This document shows, one piece after another, positions 1 through 7,320 of a DNA stretch of 38,694 nucleotides (its first letter is position 1; each line of letters begins with the position of its first letter). The position numbers were made by a program, and so were the translations under genes. The stretch is from a virus: IMG/VR virus record IMGVR_UViG_3300023110_000083, positions 1 through 38,694 of that record. The stretch is one strand, 5' to 3'. The notes under the pieces are model-generated. The model searched no databases. It was not told where the DNA came from and saw nothing but the letters and a program-made list of their open reading frames with translations.

Positions 1-597
1 ATATAATCCAGTTTCAGAAGTGTCTCTATATCTATCTGATTGTTCTAAATCTCCTGAGATTATAAATTTACTTTTCCAACCTATTCTTGTCAATAGTGTT
101 TTTGTTTGTCTTTTAGTTGAGTTTTGAAATTCTTCAGCAATTAATATTGAATTATCAACGTTTATACCTCTCATATATGCTAGAGGCATAATTTGTATAT
201 GTTCAGAATCTATTAATGATTGTACTTTTTGTTTTCCTATTATTTTTTCAAAAAGATATATACTTGAATATGTATAAGGTGCCATTTTTTCTAACATATC
301 ACCTGGTAAAAAACCTAGCTTTTCATCCGCTTCAACAGCTGGTGTTGTTATTACTATCTTATAAAATTCATTATCTTGTGATGATAAAAGTTCTAATGAT
401 TTTAGTGCTGTTAAATATGATTTTCCTACTCCTGCTGGACCTGAACATATTACTATCTCTTTTTCGTCCATCAAATCATAAAATTGTTTTTGTTTTTTAT
501 TTTTTTCTTTAAAATATATATCTCCTATTATTGTTTTTAAAAATTGTTTTGTTTCATTGCCTCTTCCTTTTTTTCTTGAATTTTTTTGATTACTCAT
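1..597 (-). CDS. phoH: PhoH-family P-loop ATPase, N-terminal part (runs off the left edge)
   Basis: The frame is open from an ATG at 595-597 to base 1, so 199 residues are present and the C-terminus lies outside the window. Visible motifs fit the PhoH family, an SF1-like ATPase linked to RNA metabolism and very common in marine phages. Walker A is GPAGVGKS (residues 53-60). The family signature PAVEADEKLGFLPGD is at 86-100. A Walker-B-like ILIAEEFQN is at 151-159 and SGDLEQSD at 181-188. The protein is likely cytoplasmic. Its biochemical role in phage is unsettled; a phosphate-stress role is only presumed by analogy. It diverges from the gene at 686, and a late-type motif CTATTTAT lies on the minus strand at 616-623, 18 bases before the ATG. 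The family call is secure; the exact function is not. Confidence 0.93.
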   Translation of the reverse strand, partial: MSNQKNSRKKGRGNETKQFLKTIIGDIYFKEKNKKQKQFYDLMDEKEIVICSGPAGVGKSYLTALKSLELLSSQDNEFYKIVITTPAVEADEKLGFLPGDMLEKMAPYTYSSIYLFEKIIGKQKVQSLIDSEHIQIMPLAYMRGINVDNSILIAEEFQNSTKRQTKTLLTRIGWKSKFIISGDLEQSDRYRDTSETGLY

Positions 598-615
598 AAA
601 TTTTAAATATTTAAT

Positions 616-623
616 ATAAATAG
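616..623 (-). promoter_or_regulatory. Late-promoter-like motif CTATTTAT before phoH
   Basis: CTATTTAT reads on the minus strand 18 bases upstream of the phoH ATG. This is the only copy seen in front of a minus-strand gene, and it has the same orientation relative to its gene as the plus-strand copies. It therefore helps to orient the motif. The promoter role is inferred. Confidence 0.5.
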
Positions 624-657
624 TAAGTCAAAATACGTTTAAGATAAAATTAACTTA

Positions 658-664
658 TATTTAT
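658..664 (+). promoter_or_regulatory. Late-promoter-like motif TATTTAT
   Basis: ATATTTATT followed by an A-rich run ends 21 bases before the ATG at 686. It belongs to the recurrent motif family described in the findings. Confidence 0.4.
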
Positions 665-685
665 TAAAAATAAAATACTAATAAC

Positions 686-1633
686 ATGGCACAGATTACA
701 ACAAGTGAATTAGAAGAAATGATAAAGAAAAACATCAGAGAAAAAGGTTTTGATGATGTTAATATAAATGAAGAAGATTTAAAAAATTTATCTGAAAGAA
801 TAAAGTCTGCAGTAAATGAAGATTTAAAAGGTCAAGATAAGAAAGAAGAAGCTGAAGAAAATGAAGAAGTTGTAAATGTTGATATATCAAAAGACGATAA
901 TGAAGAATCTAATTTAGAAAATCCTCAATCAATAACTCAATCTCAAGATGATGAAGTTTATAAAAAAGAAGGCGAATTAGATGAAAGAGAAAGGGTTTTA
1001 GCACAAAAAGAAGAAGAGTTAAAACAAAAAGAGGAAGCATTAAAACAAAAAGAAGAAGAATTAAAATATAAACCTGAAATGCCTAAAGTTCTTGAAGATA
1101 TGGGTTCTGAAAAACTTTTTGTTTTTGATATGAGTAAATTAAGTGCTGGTGCTGAAAATCTTTCAAAACTTCCAATGAAATACATGGACAATCCAGAAGA
1201 AGAAACTACTATTAAAGATGTATGGTTAGAAAAGGCAAAGAAAAAATCTGAAGTATATGTTGTTAAGTTTGAAAAAGTTGGAGAAGTTGAATTTGACCCT
1301 ATTGAAGGAACTTCTAATCTTATAAACATTAAAGATGTAAACGGAGATAAAGAAATAACTGATTTCCAAAATGGATTAGACCCAGATGCTACAAACGATA
1401 CTCCTACAAATATGATAGATACAATAGAACCCATTAAAGATGTTAGTCAACCAATGACTAATGATATGGGTTTAGAAGTTAATTCTGGTGAGTATGAAAA
1501 TATTGAATCTAAAGCTAACGTATTGAATATCCCAGAAGAAAATTTTGAAGAAATATTAAATTCAAAATTAAAAGAAATAATAAAGAGCTACATAAATGGT
1601 CAGCTTGTATTAGGCAAAAAAGAGAATGATTAA
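686..1633 (+). CDS. Acidic coiled-coil protein of the head gene cluster, function unknown
   Basis: This is a 315-residue protein I cannot assign to a named family. Residues 1-90 are highly charged and rich in Glu, Asp and Lys. Residues ~95-127 form a near-perfect coiled coil built from repeats of QKEEELK. A more globular middle part (~135-215) contains LFVFDMSKLSAGAENLSKLP and VYVVKFEKVGEVEFDP. The C-terminus (~285-315) is predicted helical. Acidic composition, a coiled coil and a position upstream of protease and scaffold suggest a prohead core or assembly role, comparable in position to T4 gp67/gp68, but no direct similarity is visible. The next gene overlaps it by 8 bases, so the two are probably translated together. 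Confidence 0.8.
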   Translation: MAQITTSELEEMIKKNIREKGFDDVNINEEDLKNLSERIKSAVNEDLKGQDKKEEAEENEEVVNVDISKDDNEESNLENPQSITQSQDDEVYKKEGELDERERVLAQKEEELKQKEEALKQKEEELKYKPEMPKVLEDMGSEKLFVFDMSKLSAGAENLSKLPMKYMDNPEEETTIKDVWLEKAKKKSEVYVVKFEKVGEVEFDPIEGTSNLINIKDVNGDKEITDFQNGLDPDATNDTPTNMIDTIEPIKDVSQPMTNDMGLEVNSGEYENIESKANVLNIPEENFEEILNSKLKEIIKSYINGQLVLGKKEND

Positions 1634-2114
1634 TGAATCTTATAAAAATAGGTTAAAATTTCTTGCTGGTGTTATTTCTGAAGCTGAAGTAGTTCTTAGT
1701 TCAGATTCTGGCAGAAGTGATAAAGAAACTTTAGGATGGTATTCTGAAGACTACCTTCTTGTTTTGGGTTCTGATATATTAACACTATTAGATGATGCTG
1801 TAAAAGAAGAAGAAGGTTTAGTTTTAAATCTATTAAAAAGCTCTACAAAAATTGATAAAAACTCTCTTTTTATAAACATAAAAATAGATGGTTCTATAAA
1901 AGAAAAACAAATAGATGAAGAGGTGGATTTAACCTTAACAATTAAATTTTCTGAAAACTCTAATACTGTAGCTTCTGTATCTTATAGGGGTACAAACAAT
2001 AAATTTAATTTAAGTTCTAAACATTCAACAAAAGACTTAGATACATTCAAATCTAATGTTGTAGATAACATCATGAACTCTATAAGATTATCTATACTAA
2101 ATCCTAATTCATAA
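1626..2114 (+). CDS. Putative prohead-targeted protein, function unknown
   Basis: 162 residues, starting inside the end of the preceding gene (8-base overlap). The first 19 residues form a basic amphipathic segment, SYKNRLKFLAGVISE, ending in I17-S-E19 before A20. [LI]-x-E is the cleavage rule of the T4 prohead protease gp21, and T4 internal proteins carry a short N-terminal targeting peptide cut at such a site. The rest is a mixed alpha/beta body with a strand-rich part at ~95-140. I infer, without proof, that this is a head-internal or core protein delivered to the prohead and processed. The LAG[VI] motif recurs near the C-terminus of the scaffold (KQLAGIK). No enzymatic motif is visible. 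Confidence 0.75.
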   Translation: MINESYKNRLKFLAGVISEAEVVLSSDSGRSDKETLGWYSEDYLLVLGSDILTLLDDAVKEEEGLVLNLLKSSTKIDKNSLFINIKIDGSIKEKQIDEEVDLTLTIKFSENSNTVASVSYRGTNNKFNLSSKHSTKDLDTFKSNVVDNIMNSIRLSILNPNS

Positions 2115-2189
2115 TAATAATATATTATTATTTACTTTATTAATTAAAAAATTATATTTGATTTTAACAAAACAAATAAATATAAAATT

Positions 2190-2516
2190 ATGAATAGTTG
2201 GAAAATTACTAATACATCTAATGAGCCAGTAAAAATTGCTTGCAAAACGGCTTCTATGAACTCAAAAGGAATTATACTAAAACCTAATGAGTTTTGCTTG
2301 GCAGAATGTCAACTTACAGCTTCAATAGATGCTCAAGAAAGAAGAGGTTTTATTTCTGTTGATAGAGAGTTTGATAATTCTAAATTACAATTAGAATATG
2401 TTACATCTTATACGAATAATCAACTTAAAGATTTAATCTTAGAAATGGAAGCAGCTGAAAAATCTGATTTTGAAAAAGCGGCTGAAAAAGCAGAAAAGTA
2501 CATTAAAAAATCATAG
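2190..2516 (+). CDS. Small protein of the head cluster, function unknown
   Basis: 108 residues. The N-terminal ~70 residues look like a compact beta domain (WKITNTSNEPVKIA, GIILKPNEFCLAECQLTAS, AQERRGFISVD). The last ~35 residues form an acidic then Lys-rich helix. Three cysteines lie at ~18, 36 and 40. No catalytic signature is seen. The fold hints at a small decoration or adaptor protein of the virion. The stop codon (2514-2516) lies one base before the proposed TTG start of the next gene, whose frame is already open back to 2470. Coupled translation, or even a +1 frameshift joining the two, is therefore possible. Confidence 0.75.
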   Translation: MNSWKITNTSNEPVKIACKTASMNSKGIILKPNEFCLAECQLTASIDAQERRGFISVDREFDNSKLQLEYVTSYTNNQLKDLILEMEAAEKSDFEKAAEKAEKYIKKS

Positions 2517-2517
2517 T

Positions 2518-3237
2518 TTGTCTAAAATAAACGATACAATAAATTCAACAGGTGATTTCTCTAGATTAGAAATAATAGATGGAAGCAACACTGTCTTTAA
2601 TTTTTCAAGTGGTTCAAATTATTTTGCAAATATTGATTTATCGTCTATTATGATAACAGAAAACATTATACTAGAAAAAAATAAAAATAATTTTTTAATA
2701 GTTAATAATGGAAAAGAAGTTATTACCTGGGATGAAAATCATGATTGTTGGTCTATATTAAAAATAAACTCTTTTAAAGGTAATTTTAAAGAAAATCTAA
2801 AAAATAAAGAGTTGGGATTTTCTAACACTAAAAGTTATATTCTTAGTAATAACATTTTAAATCTGATTTATTACATTATTGAAAAAGATGGAAATTACTA
2901 TATAAATTTAGATAAAAAATTATACTATAAATTTTCTAAAAACTCTTGGGTTGGTCTTGATTTATTAGGAGATTTTAAATTAGAAATAGAAAAATTTGTT
3001 AATATAGATTTTTTAAAAAAAAATAATAAATCTAAATTATTATTAGAAAAAATTCCTAAACCTATTAAAGTTAAAGATTTTGCTTTAGATGCAGGATATA
3101 TTTTCGCGCCTTATGTCCCAGCTCAAACCATTCAAAACAATATTATTATTGAAGATTACAATCCAAGAAAAAGATTAACTTCAAGATATGCAACAAATTT
3201 AGTAAATAGCAAATACTACACAACAGCAACAATATAA
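2518..3237 (+). CDS. Protein carrying a copy of the major capsid protein C-terminus
   Basis: 239 residues from a TTG at 2518; the frame is open from 2470, but that stretch only re-reads the end of the previous gene. Residues ~1-180 are Asn/Lys/Ile-rich and match nothing I recognise. The last 52 residues align without gaps to the C-terminus of the gp23-like capsid protein at 8685-10250, with 21 identities counted by hand. Shared blocks are AGY..APY.P, D(Y/F).PRK and RYA...VN..(Y/F)Y. In T4 gp23 the same segment (DAGIYYAPYV, then TRYG) belongs to the capsid fold. The protein probably occupies or contacts a capsomer-type interface, for instance as a vertex, decoration or assembly protein. A rare TTG start or frameshift expression makes the N-terminus uncertain. 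Confidence 0.75.
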   Translation: MSKINDTINSTGDFSRLEIIDGSNTVFNFSSGSNYFANIDLSSIMITENIILEKNKNNFLIVNNGKEVITWDENHDCWSILKINSFKGNFKENLKNKELGFSNTKSYILSNNILNLIYYIIEKDGNYYINLDKKLYYKFSKNSWVGLDLLGDFKLEIEKFVNIDFLKKNNKSKLLLEKIPKPIKVKDFALDAGYIFAPYVPAQTIQNNIIIEDYNPRKRLTSRYATNLVNSKYYTTATI

Positions 3238-3250
3238 ATAAAATTAAATT

Positions 3251-4480
3251 ATGTCTAATAAAATTAAAATACTTTTTCATCCATCTGACTTAGCGGGAGT
3301 AGGACACTTTCGTTCAATATGGCCAGCTCAAGAAATTCAAAAAAACTTTAAAGATGATTTTGAGGTCAAAATTAGTGCTCATATTAATTTTGATAATTTA
3401 GATTCTCTAAAAAAATATGATATAATTCATTTTCATAGAGCTTTAGGTCCACATGAAAGAATAGATGAAATTTTTAAAGAATTAAAAGAAGCTGGAGTTA
3501 CTTTAGTTATGGATTTAGATGATTACTGGACTCCTCCAACTACTCACCCTATGTATTATGCGGTTAAGGAGCAAAAGATAACAGAAAAAATTATAAAAAC
3601 TATTCAAATGTCTGATTATGTTACTACTACTACAGACATTTTTGCTAAAGAAATAGCAAAATATAATAGCAATGTTATAGTTATACCTAATGCTATAGAC
3701 ACTAATCATAAAATGTGGAAACAAGAAGATGTTGAAAAAGGTGACAAACTTAGAGTTTCTTGGATTGGAGGTTCTTCACATTTAGAAGATTTAAAACTGT
3801 TAGGTTCTTCAATGTCTAAATTACATAAAGATTCTAGTTTAGTTGATAAATATCAAGTTGTTTTGTGTGGTTTTGATGTTAGAGGTAATATAACAGAAAT
3901 AAACAAACAAACTGGTCAACAAAAAACTAGAAAAATTAAACCTCATGAAACTGTATGGAATAAGTTTGAGGAAATTTTTACTAACAAATATGAGATAGTA
4001 GATGAAGATTATAAATCTTGGTTACAAACTTATAAAAACGAAAAATATAAAGTTGACAGTAAAGATTTAAAATATGTTAGAAGATGGACTCTTCCTTTAA
4101 CTCAATATGGAAAACATTATAACTATTGTGATGTTTGTTTAGCTCCTCTTACTAAAAACACTTTTAATAAAGTTAAATCTGAATTAAAAATAATTGAAGC
4201 TGGTATGACCAAAAAGGTTTTAATAGCTCAAGATTATGGAATATATAAAGAATTATTGAAAGATGGTGAAAATGGTTTTTTAATAAATGATTCTAGAAAC
4301 CATAAAGACTGGTACAAAAAAATTAAGTATCTTATAAATAATCCTTCTGAAGTTGAAAGGCTATCTAATAACTTGCATGAATTTGTAAAAGATAGATATA
4401 GTTTAAAAAATGTTACAGAAGATAGGGTAGACACTTATAAAAAAATACACAAAGAAAATAAGTTAGTTACCGTTGATTAA
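3251..4480 (+). CDS. GT-B glycosyltransferase (GT4-like)
   Basis: A 409-residue, apparently complete glycosyltransferase of GT-B type. The N-terminal domain has a glycine-containing loop (SDLAGVGHFRSIWPAQ, ~12-27), then IIHFHRA (~58-64) and VMDLDDYW (~86-93). The C-terminal Rossmann domain begins near RVSWIGGSSHLEDL (~169-182). It holds the nucleotide-sugar-binding region KIIEAGM ... DYGIYKELLKDGENGFLI (~313-350), with the conserved Glu of the E-x7-E type. The enzyme should transfer a sugar from an activated donor; the acceptor cannot be read from sequence. Its place among capsid genes suggests glycosylation of a virion protein, while modification of DNA or host surface glycans remains possible. 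The start is an ATG 13 bases after the preceding stop, so it is likely co-transcribed. Confidence 0.85.
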   Translation: MSNKIKILFHPSDLAGVGHFRSIWPAQEIQKNFKDDFEVKISAHINFDNLDSLKKYDIIHFHRALGPHERIDEIFKELKEAGVTLVMDLDDYWTPPTTHPMYYAVKEQKITEKIIKTIQMSDYVTTTTDIFAKEIAKYNSNVIVIPNAIDTNHKMWKQEDVEKGDKLRVSWIGGSSHLEDLKLLGSSMSKLHKDSSLVDKYQVVLCGFDVRGNITEINKQTGQQKTRKIKPHETVWNKFEEIFTNKYEIVDEDYKSWLQTYKNEKYKVDSKDLKYVRRWTLPLTQYGKHYNYCDVCLAPLTKNTFNKVKSELKIIEAGMTKKVLIAQDYGIYKELLKDGENGFLINDSRNHKDWYKKIKYLINNPSEVERLSNNLHEFVKDRYSLKNVTEDRVDTYKKIHKENKLVTVD

Positions 4481-4492
4481 TAATTTTCTTAC

Positions 4493-4500
4493 ATATTTAT
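4493..4500 (+). promoter_or_regulatory. Late-promoter-like motif ATATTTAT
   Basis: ATATTTAT followed by TTGTAAAAATAA ends 18 bases before the ATG at 4519, in the gap after the glycosyltransferase gene. Confidence 0.45.
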
Positions 4501-4518
4501 TTGTAAAAATAATTTATA

Positions 4519-5334
4519 ATGAGAAATGTTAGTTTAAACTTTGGTGCAATAAAAGATACTGTATATAGAGTTTCTGTTAAAGAAATTATTAATGAATCAA
4601 AAGATTCAAAAGAAGAAAATTCTTTAAAAAAATTCATAAAAAAAATAAAAGAAGAACCTTTATTGAAAATTCAATATATGATTTATGAGAATTTAACTAA
4701 AGGTCACTTTGAAAACGAGAGATTAGCAGAAAGGTATATAAATCAAAATATGTCTACACTAAAGAATGTTTCATTTCAAAACATTCTTGAAGTAAATAAA
4801 AAAACAAGAAGTTACATATTAGATGAAAAATATGTTCAAGGAGATTCTGAATTTGAAGATTTATACGAATCTATACACACTCTTATAGAATCAGAAACTA
4901 CAATAGGATATAAAGATGTAAACAAATCTCATGAAGCTTATGAAAACATACTATCTTATTTACAAAGAGAAGTTACTGAAAAACTAAGAGAATCTGAAGA
5001 GAAAAATGATATGCCAAAATTATTTTCTTGGAACTATATAAACGAACATGCTGTTAGTAATTTTAATAAAAGATATAGTCACTTAAACGAAGAAGATAAA
5101 AAATTATTTAAAATTTTAACTTCTAGTGAAGATGTTAAAATAAACTATGCAAAAGACTTAAAGGAAAATACTTTAGAAAATATAGATTCTCTTTTAGAAG
5201 AAGAAACATATCCAGAATCATTACTTGAAGGATTTAAATCAAAACTAAATTCTATAGATTCAATAAATAAAAATAATGTAGAAGAGATAATAATTAATTG
5301 TTCTGAATTAAATTCTACTATATCTAATTTATAA
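4519..5334 (+). CDS. Helical head-cluster protein with possible targeting peptide, function unknown
   Basis: 271 residues, almost entirely predicted alpha-helical, rich in Glu, Lys, Asn and Ser, with no membrane segment or enzyme motif. The N-terminus contains YRVSVKEIINESKDS, where I24-N-E26 followed by Ser fits the [LI]-x-E rule of the T4-type prohead protease encoded at 6601. This resembles the basic-start-plus-cleavage pattern of the proteins at 1626 and 5345. A further acidic helix occurs at ~222-240 (SLLEEETYPESLLEGF). The position before protease and scaffold suggests a prohead core or internal protein. That is inference from context and motif only. Confidence 0.75.
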   Translation: MRNVSLNFGAIKDTVYRVSVKEIINESKDSKEENSLKKFIKKIKEEPLLKIQYMIYENLTKGHFENERLAERYINQNMSTLKNVSFQNILEVNKKTRSYILDEKYVQGDSEFEDLYESIHTLIESETTIGYKDVNKSHEAYENILSYLQREVTEKLRESEEKNDMPKLFSWNYINEHAVSNFNKRYSHLNEEDKKLFKILTSSEDVKINYAKDLKENTLENIDSLLEEETYPESLLEGFKSKLNSIDSINKNNVEEIIINCSELNSTISNL

Positions 5335-5344
5335 ATTTTTAATA

Positions 5345-5896
5345 ATGAAAATATCTAAGAAAAGATTAAGAGAAATATTATCGGAAGAAATACAAATTTT
5401 TATAAAAGAAAATTCACACCCAGGACCAAATTATAGTCCAAAACTAGGTGTAACTCTTGTTCAGTTCATGGACGATTTATCTAACAACCAATTAACTGAT
5501 GTTAAATTCGTTAAAGAAGAAGGCGATAAAATGATTTTTTCTACAACTACACCTTTAGGTAATGAAAATTTAGAAAGAGTTAGAAAAGAAGAACCTTCCC
5601 TTAAAATAGTAGACAATCCAGTAGACGATACACGTTTAATGGTTTATGCAATGGAAGAAGGTGTAATAGGTGAAGGTTTTGATAAAGATGTAGATGTTAA
5701 AAGTACTGGTGAATATTCTGACATGACAATAGCTGAACTTAAAAAGAAAGTTAAAGAGCTAAAAAAAGAAAATGATAAATATAAAGAAGATGATAAAAAA
5801 GTTCCTAAATCTAATTTAAAGAAAATGGGACAACTTCTTTTTGCTATAAGAGCTAAACAAGGTTGGAAAAAAGGAGAAGGAAGTACAGGAGTTTAA
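5345..5896 (+). CDS. Head-cluster protein with N-terminal basic peptide and conserved C-terminal domain, function unknown
   Basis: 183 residues. The N-terminus KISKKRLREILSEEI is a basic amphipathic helix ending in L12-S-E14, a candidate prohead-protease site. Residues ~35-110 form a mixed domain. The C-terminal ~60 residues begin MTIAELKKKVKELKKEN and continue to MGQLLFAIRAKQGWKKGEG. This is a compact Lys-rich helical unit of a kind I associate with phage structural proteins of unknown role. It could bind DNA or a head protein through its many lysines. It follows the upstream gene by 10 bases. It ends tail-to-tail with the minus gene at 5893, the two stop codons sharing TTAA. Confidence 0.78.
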   Translation: MKISKKRLREILSEEIQIFIKENSHPGPNYSPKLGVTLVQFMDDLSNNQLTDVKFVKEEGDKMIFSTTTPLGNENLERVRKEEPSLKIVDNPVDDTRLMVYAMEEGVIGEGFDKDVDVKSTGEYSDMTIAELKKKVKELKKENDKYKEDDKKVPKSNLKKMGQLLFAIRAKQGWKKGEGSTGV

Positions 5897-6459
5897 TCTT
5901 TCTTTTTTTTGTGTACACTAAAATCTAAATTTCCTTTTAACAATTCAGAATTAGCTATTTTTTTACAAACATTAATAGCTTCTGCGTATATTAAATTATC
6001 CTTTTTATTATTTAAGGGATAGTTTTTGTCTTTTGTTTCACAATTTAAAGTATGTAAATTCAACTCTAAAGAAACAAAACTTCTTTTGTTATTATAGTTT
6101 ATGTTTTCAGGAAAATCAAATGTATATATATTTTCTAAATAATAAGGAAACACATCATTAGATTCTAAAATACTTTTTAAATCTTTTCTGTATATATTAC
6201 TTAACTGTTTTGATAATTTTCTAGAAATTTCATAATCATAATCTATATAAGAATGCTTATCATTATAATCACACTTTTCTTTAATATCTATCCAAAAACT
6301 CATTATTATATATATTGTTTCTGGTTTGTCTTTATCAAAAGAAGCGCCTATTTTACAATTCACACAATTGTTACCTAATTCTTCTCCTTTAATTTTTATT
6401 TCTTTTCCTGTTCTTTTATTAGATTCTTTATCTAAAATCAATTCATCTTTATTTAACAT
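5893..6459 (-). CDS. Antisense protein of unknown function
   Basis: 188 residues from the ATG at 6457-6459, reading against the head genes. I recognise no family. It has a CVNC pair (~32-35), an acidic, Tyr-rich middle (SYIDYDYEISRKLSKQL) and a Lys-rich C-terminus (HKKKKD). There is no signal peptide or membrane segment. A host-type promoter precedes it (TTG at 6494-6496, TAATATTG at 6467-6474), so it is probably expressed early and separately from the head genes. Only 7 bases separate the promoter box from the ATG, so the mRNA may be nearly leaderless. It is probably an accessory (moron-type) gene. Confidence 0.7.
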   Translation of the reverse strand: MLNKDELILDKESNKRTGKEIKIKGEELGNNCVNCKIGASFDKDKPETIYIIMSFWIDIKEKCDYNDKHSYIDYDYEISRKLSKQLSNIYRKDLKSILESNDVFPYYLENIYTFDFPENINYNNKRSFVSLELNLHTLNCETKDKNYPLNNKKDNLIYAEAINVCKKIANSELLKGNLDFSVHKKKKD

Positions 6460-6466
6460 TTTGTTG

Positions 6467-6496
6467 CAATATTAAACTTTCATTTGTTCTTGACAA
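6467..6496 (-). promoter_or_regulatory. Bacteroidota-type promoter for the 5893-6459 gene
   Basis: On the minus strand TTG (6494-6496) is followed after 19 bases by TAATATTG (6467-6474), one mismatch from the TAnnTTTG -7 box of Bacteroidota. The ATG lies 7 bases further on. Confidence 0.5.
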
Positions 6497-6562
6497 TAAT
6501 ATATATTTTTTTTAATTAAAACAAGTTTTTTAATTAAAAATTAATATAAGAATTTTTTTAAA

Positions 6563-6570
6563 CTATTTAT
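6563..6570 (+). promoter_or_regulatory. Late-promoter-like motif CTATTTAT before the protease gene
   Basis: CTATTTATAGG ends 30 bases before the ATG at 6601. It follows an AT-rich, gene-free gap. Confidence 0.5.
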
Positions 6571-6600
6571 AGGTGTTAAATATCCTATAAATTAATAGAA

Positions 6601-7239
6601 ATGAGTAATTCAGACAAGTATGTAATATCAGAGTTTTATGCTTTTGAGGCAGACTCTAACTTGATTAAAGAAGCTGAAGAAAAAAATAAACCTATCATCA
6701 TGAAAGGTATTCTTCAAAAAGCGAATACTGAAAATAGAAATGGTAGAGTTTATCCATTAGAAATCTTAAAAAGAGAAGCTAAAAAATATGAAGAAGCAGT
6801 AAGAGAGAGAAGGGCTACTGGCGAATTAGACCATCCTGATAGTGCTGTAGTTAGTCTTTCTAACGTTTCTCACATGGTTACAGAAATGTGGTGGGAAGGA
6901 GATACTCTTATGGGGACTGTTCAGTTATTAGAAACTCCTTCTGGGAATATTTTAAAAGGACTTCTTAAAAGTGGTGTTATGTTAGGAATATCTTCTAGAG
7001 GAGTAGGTTCTGTAAAAAACAAAAACGGTCTGGATGAAGTTCAAGAAGATTTCGAATTAATAGCTTTTGATTTTGTTTCTTCTCCATCAACTCCAGGAGC
7101 TTATTTATTTAAAGAATCTAAATCTTGGGGATTAACAAAATTAGACAACAGTACTTCAAAAATATTAAAAGTTAAAGATTTAGAAAATTCATTTGATGAT
7201 TTAAGTGAATTATCTAATAAAAAGTTTTGGAAATTGTAG
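6601..7239 (+). CDS. gp21: Prohead core protease (T4 gp21-like)
   Basis: 212 residues, the same size as T4 gp21, a serine protease of family S77. It matures the prohead by cutting scaffold and capsid precursors after [LI]-x-E sites. The fold markers are in order: GILQKANTENRNGRVYP (~36-52), GELDHPD with the catalytic-type His78 (74-80), the strand TEMWWEGDTLMGTVQLLETP (~94-113), and GISSRG carrying the nucleophile serine (129-134). Next comes EDFELIAFDFVSSPSTPGAY, typical of the family. The C-terminal tail from ~175 is probably autoprocessed. It is followed by scaffold and capsid in the order seen in T4. Confidence in family and role is high. Confidence 0.95.
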   Translation: MSNSDKYVISEFYAFEADSNLIKEAEEKNKPIIMKGILQKANTENRNGRVYPLEILKREAKKYEEAVRERRATGELDHPDSAVVSLSNVSHMVTEMWWEGDTLMGTVQLLETPSGNILKGLLKSGVMLGISSRGVGSVKNKNGLDEVQEDFELIAFDFVSSPSTPGAYLFKESKSWGLTKLDNSTSKILKVKDLENSFDDLSELSNKKFWKL

Positions 7240-7280
7240 CATTAATAATCAATTAAAATTAGAATTTAATTTTTTATTAA

Positions 7281-7288
7281 CTATTTAT
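7281..7288 (+). promoter_or_regulatory. Late-promoter-like motif CTATTTAT before the scaffold gene
   Basis: CTATTTATTGGAAAC ends 32 bases before the ATG at 7321. The TTG inside it opens the scaffold frame 11 codons early, but that is unlikely to be the true start. Confidence 0.5.
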
Positions 7289-7320
7289 TGGAAACATTTC
7301 ATTTAAAGAAAATTAATAAC

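Noticed and set aside
216-512. Plus-strand open frame of 98 codons
   Set aside because: It runs opposite to the PhoH-family gene, whose motifs are unmistakable, and its Leu/Phe-rich product is a typical AT-rich shadow.
3233-3240. T4 late box TATAAATA before the glycosyltransferase gene
   Set aside because: It ends only 10 bases before the ATG, overlaps the previous stop codon and lacks the context of the TATTTAT family; chance is likely in this AT-rich DNA.
7288-7320. Scaffold start at a TTG 11 codons upstream
   Set aside because: The TTG lies within the promoter-like CTATTTATTG, and the ATG at 7321 has a normal leader.
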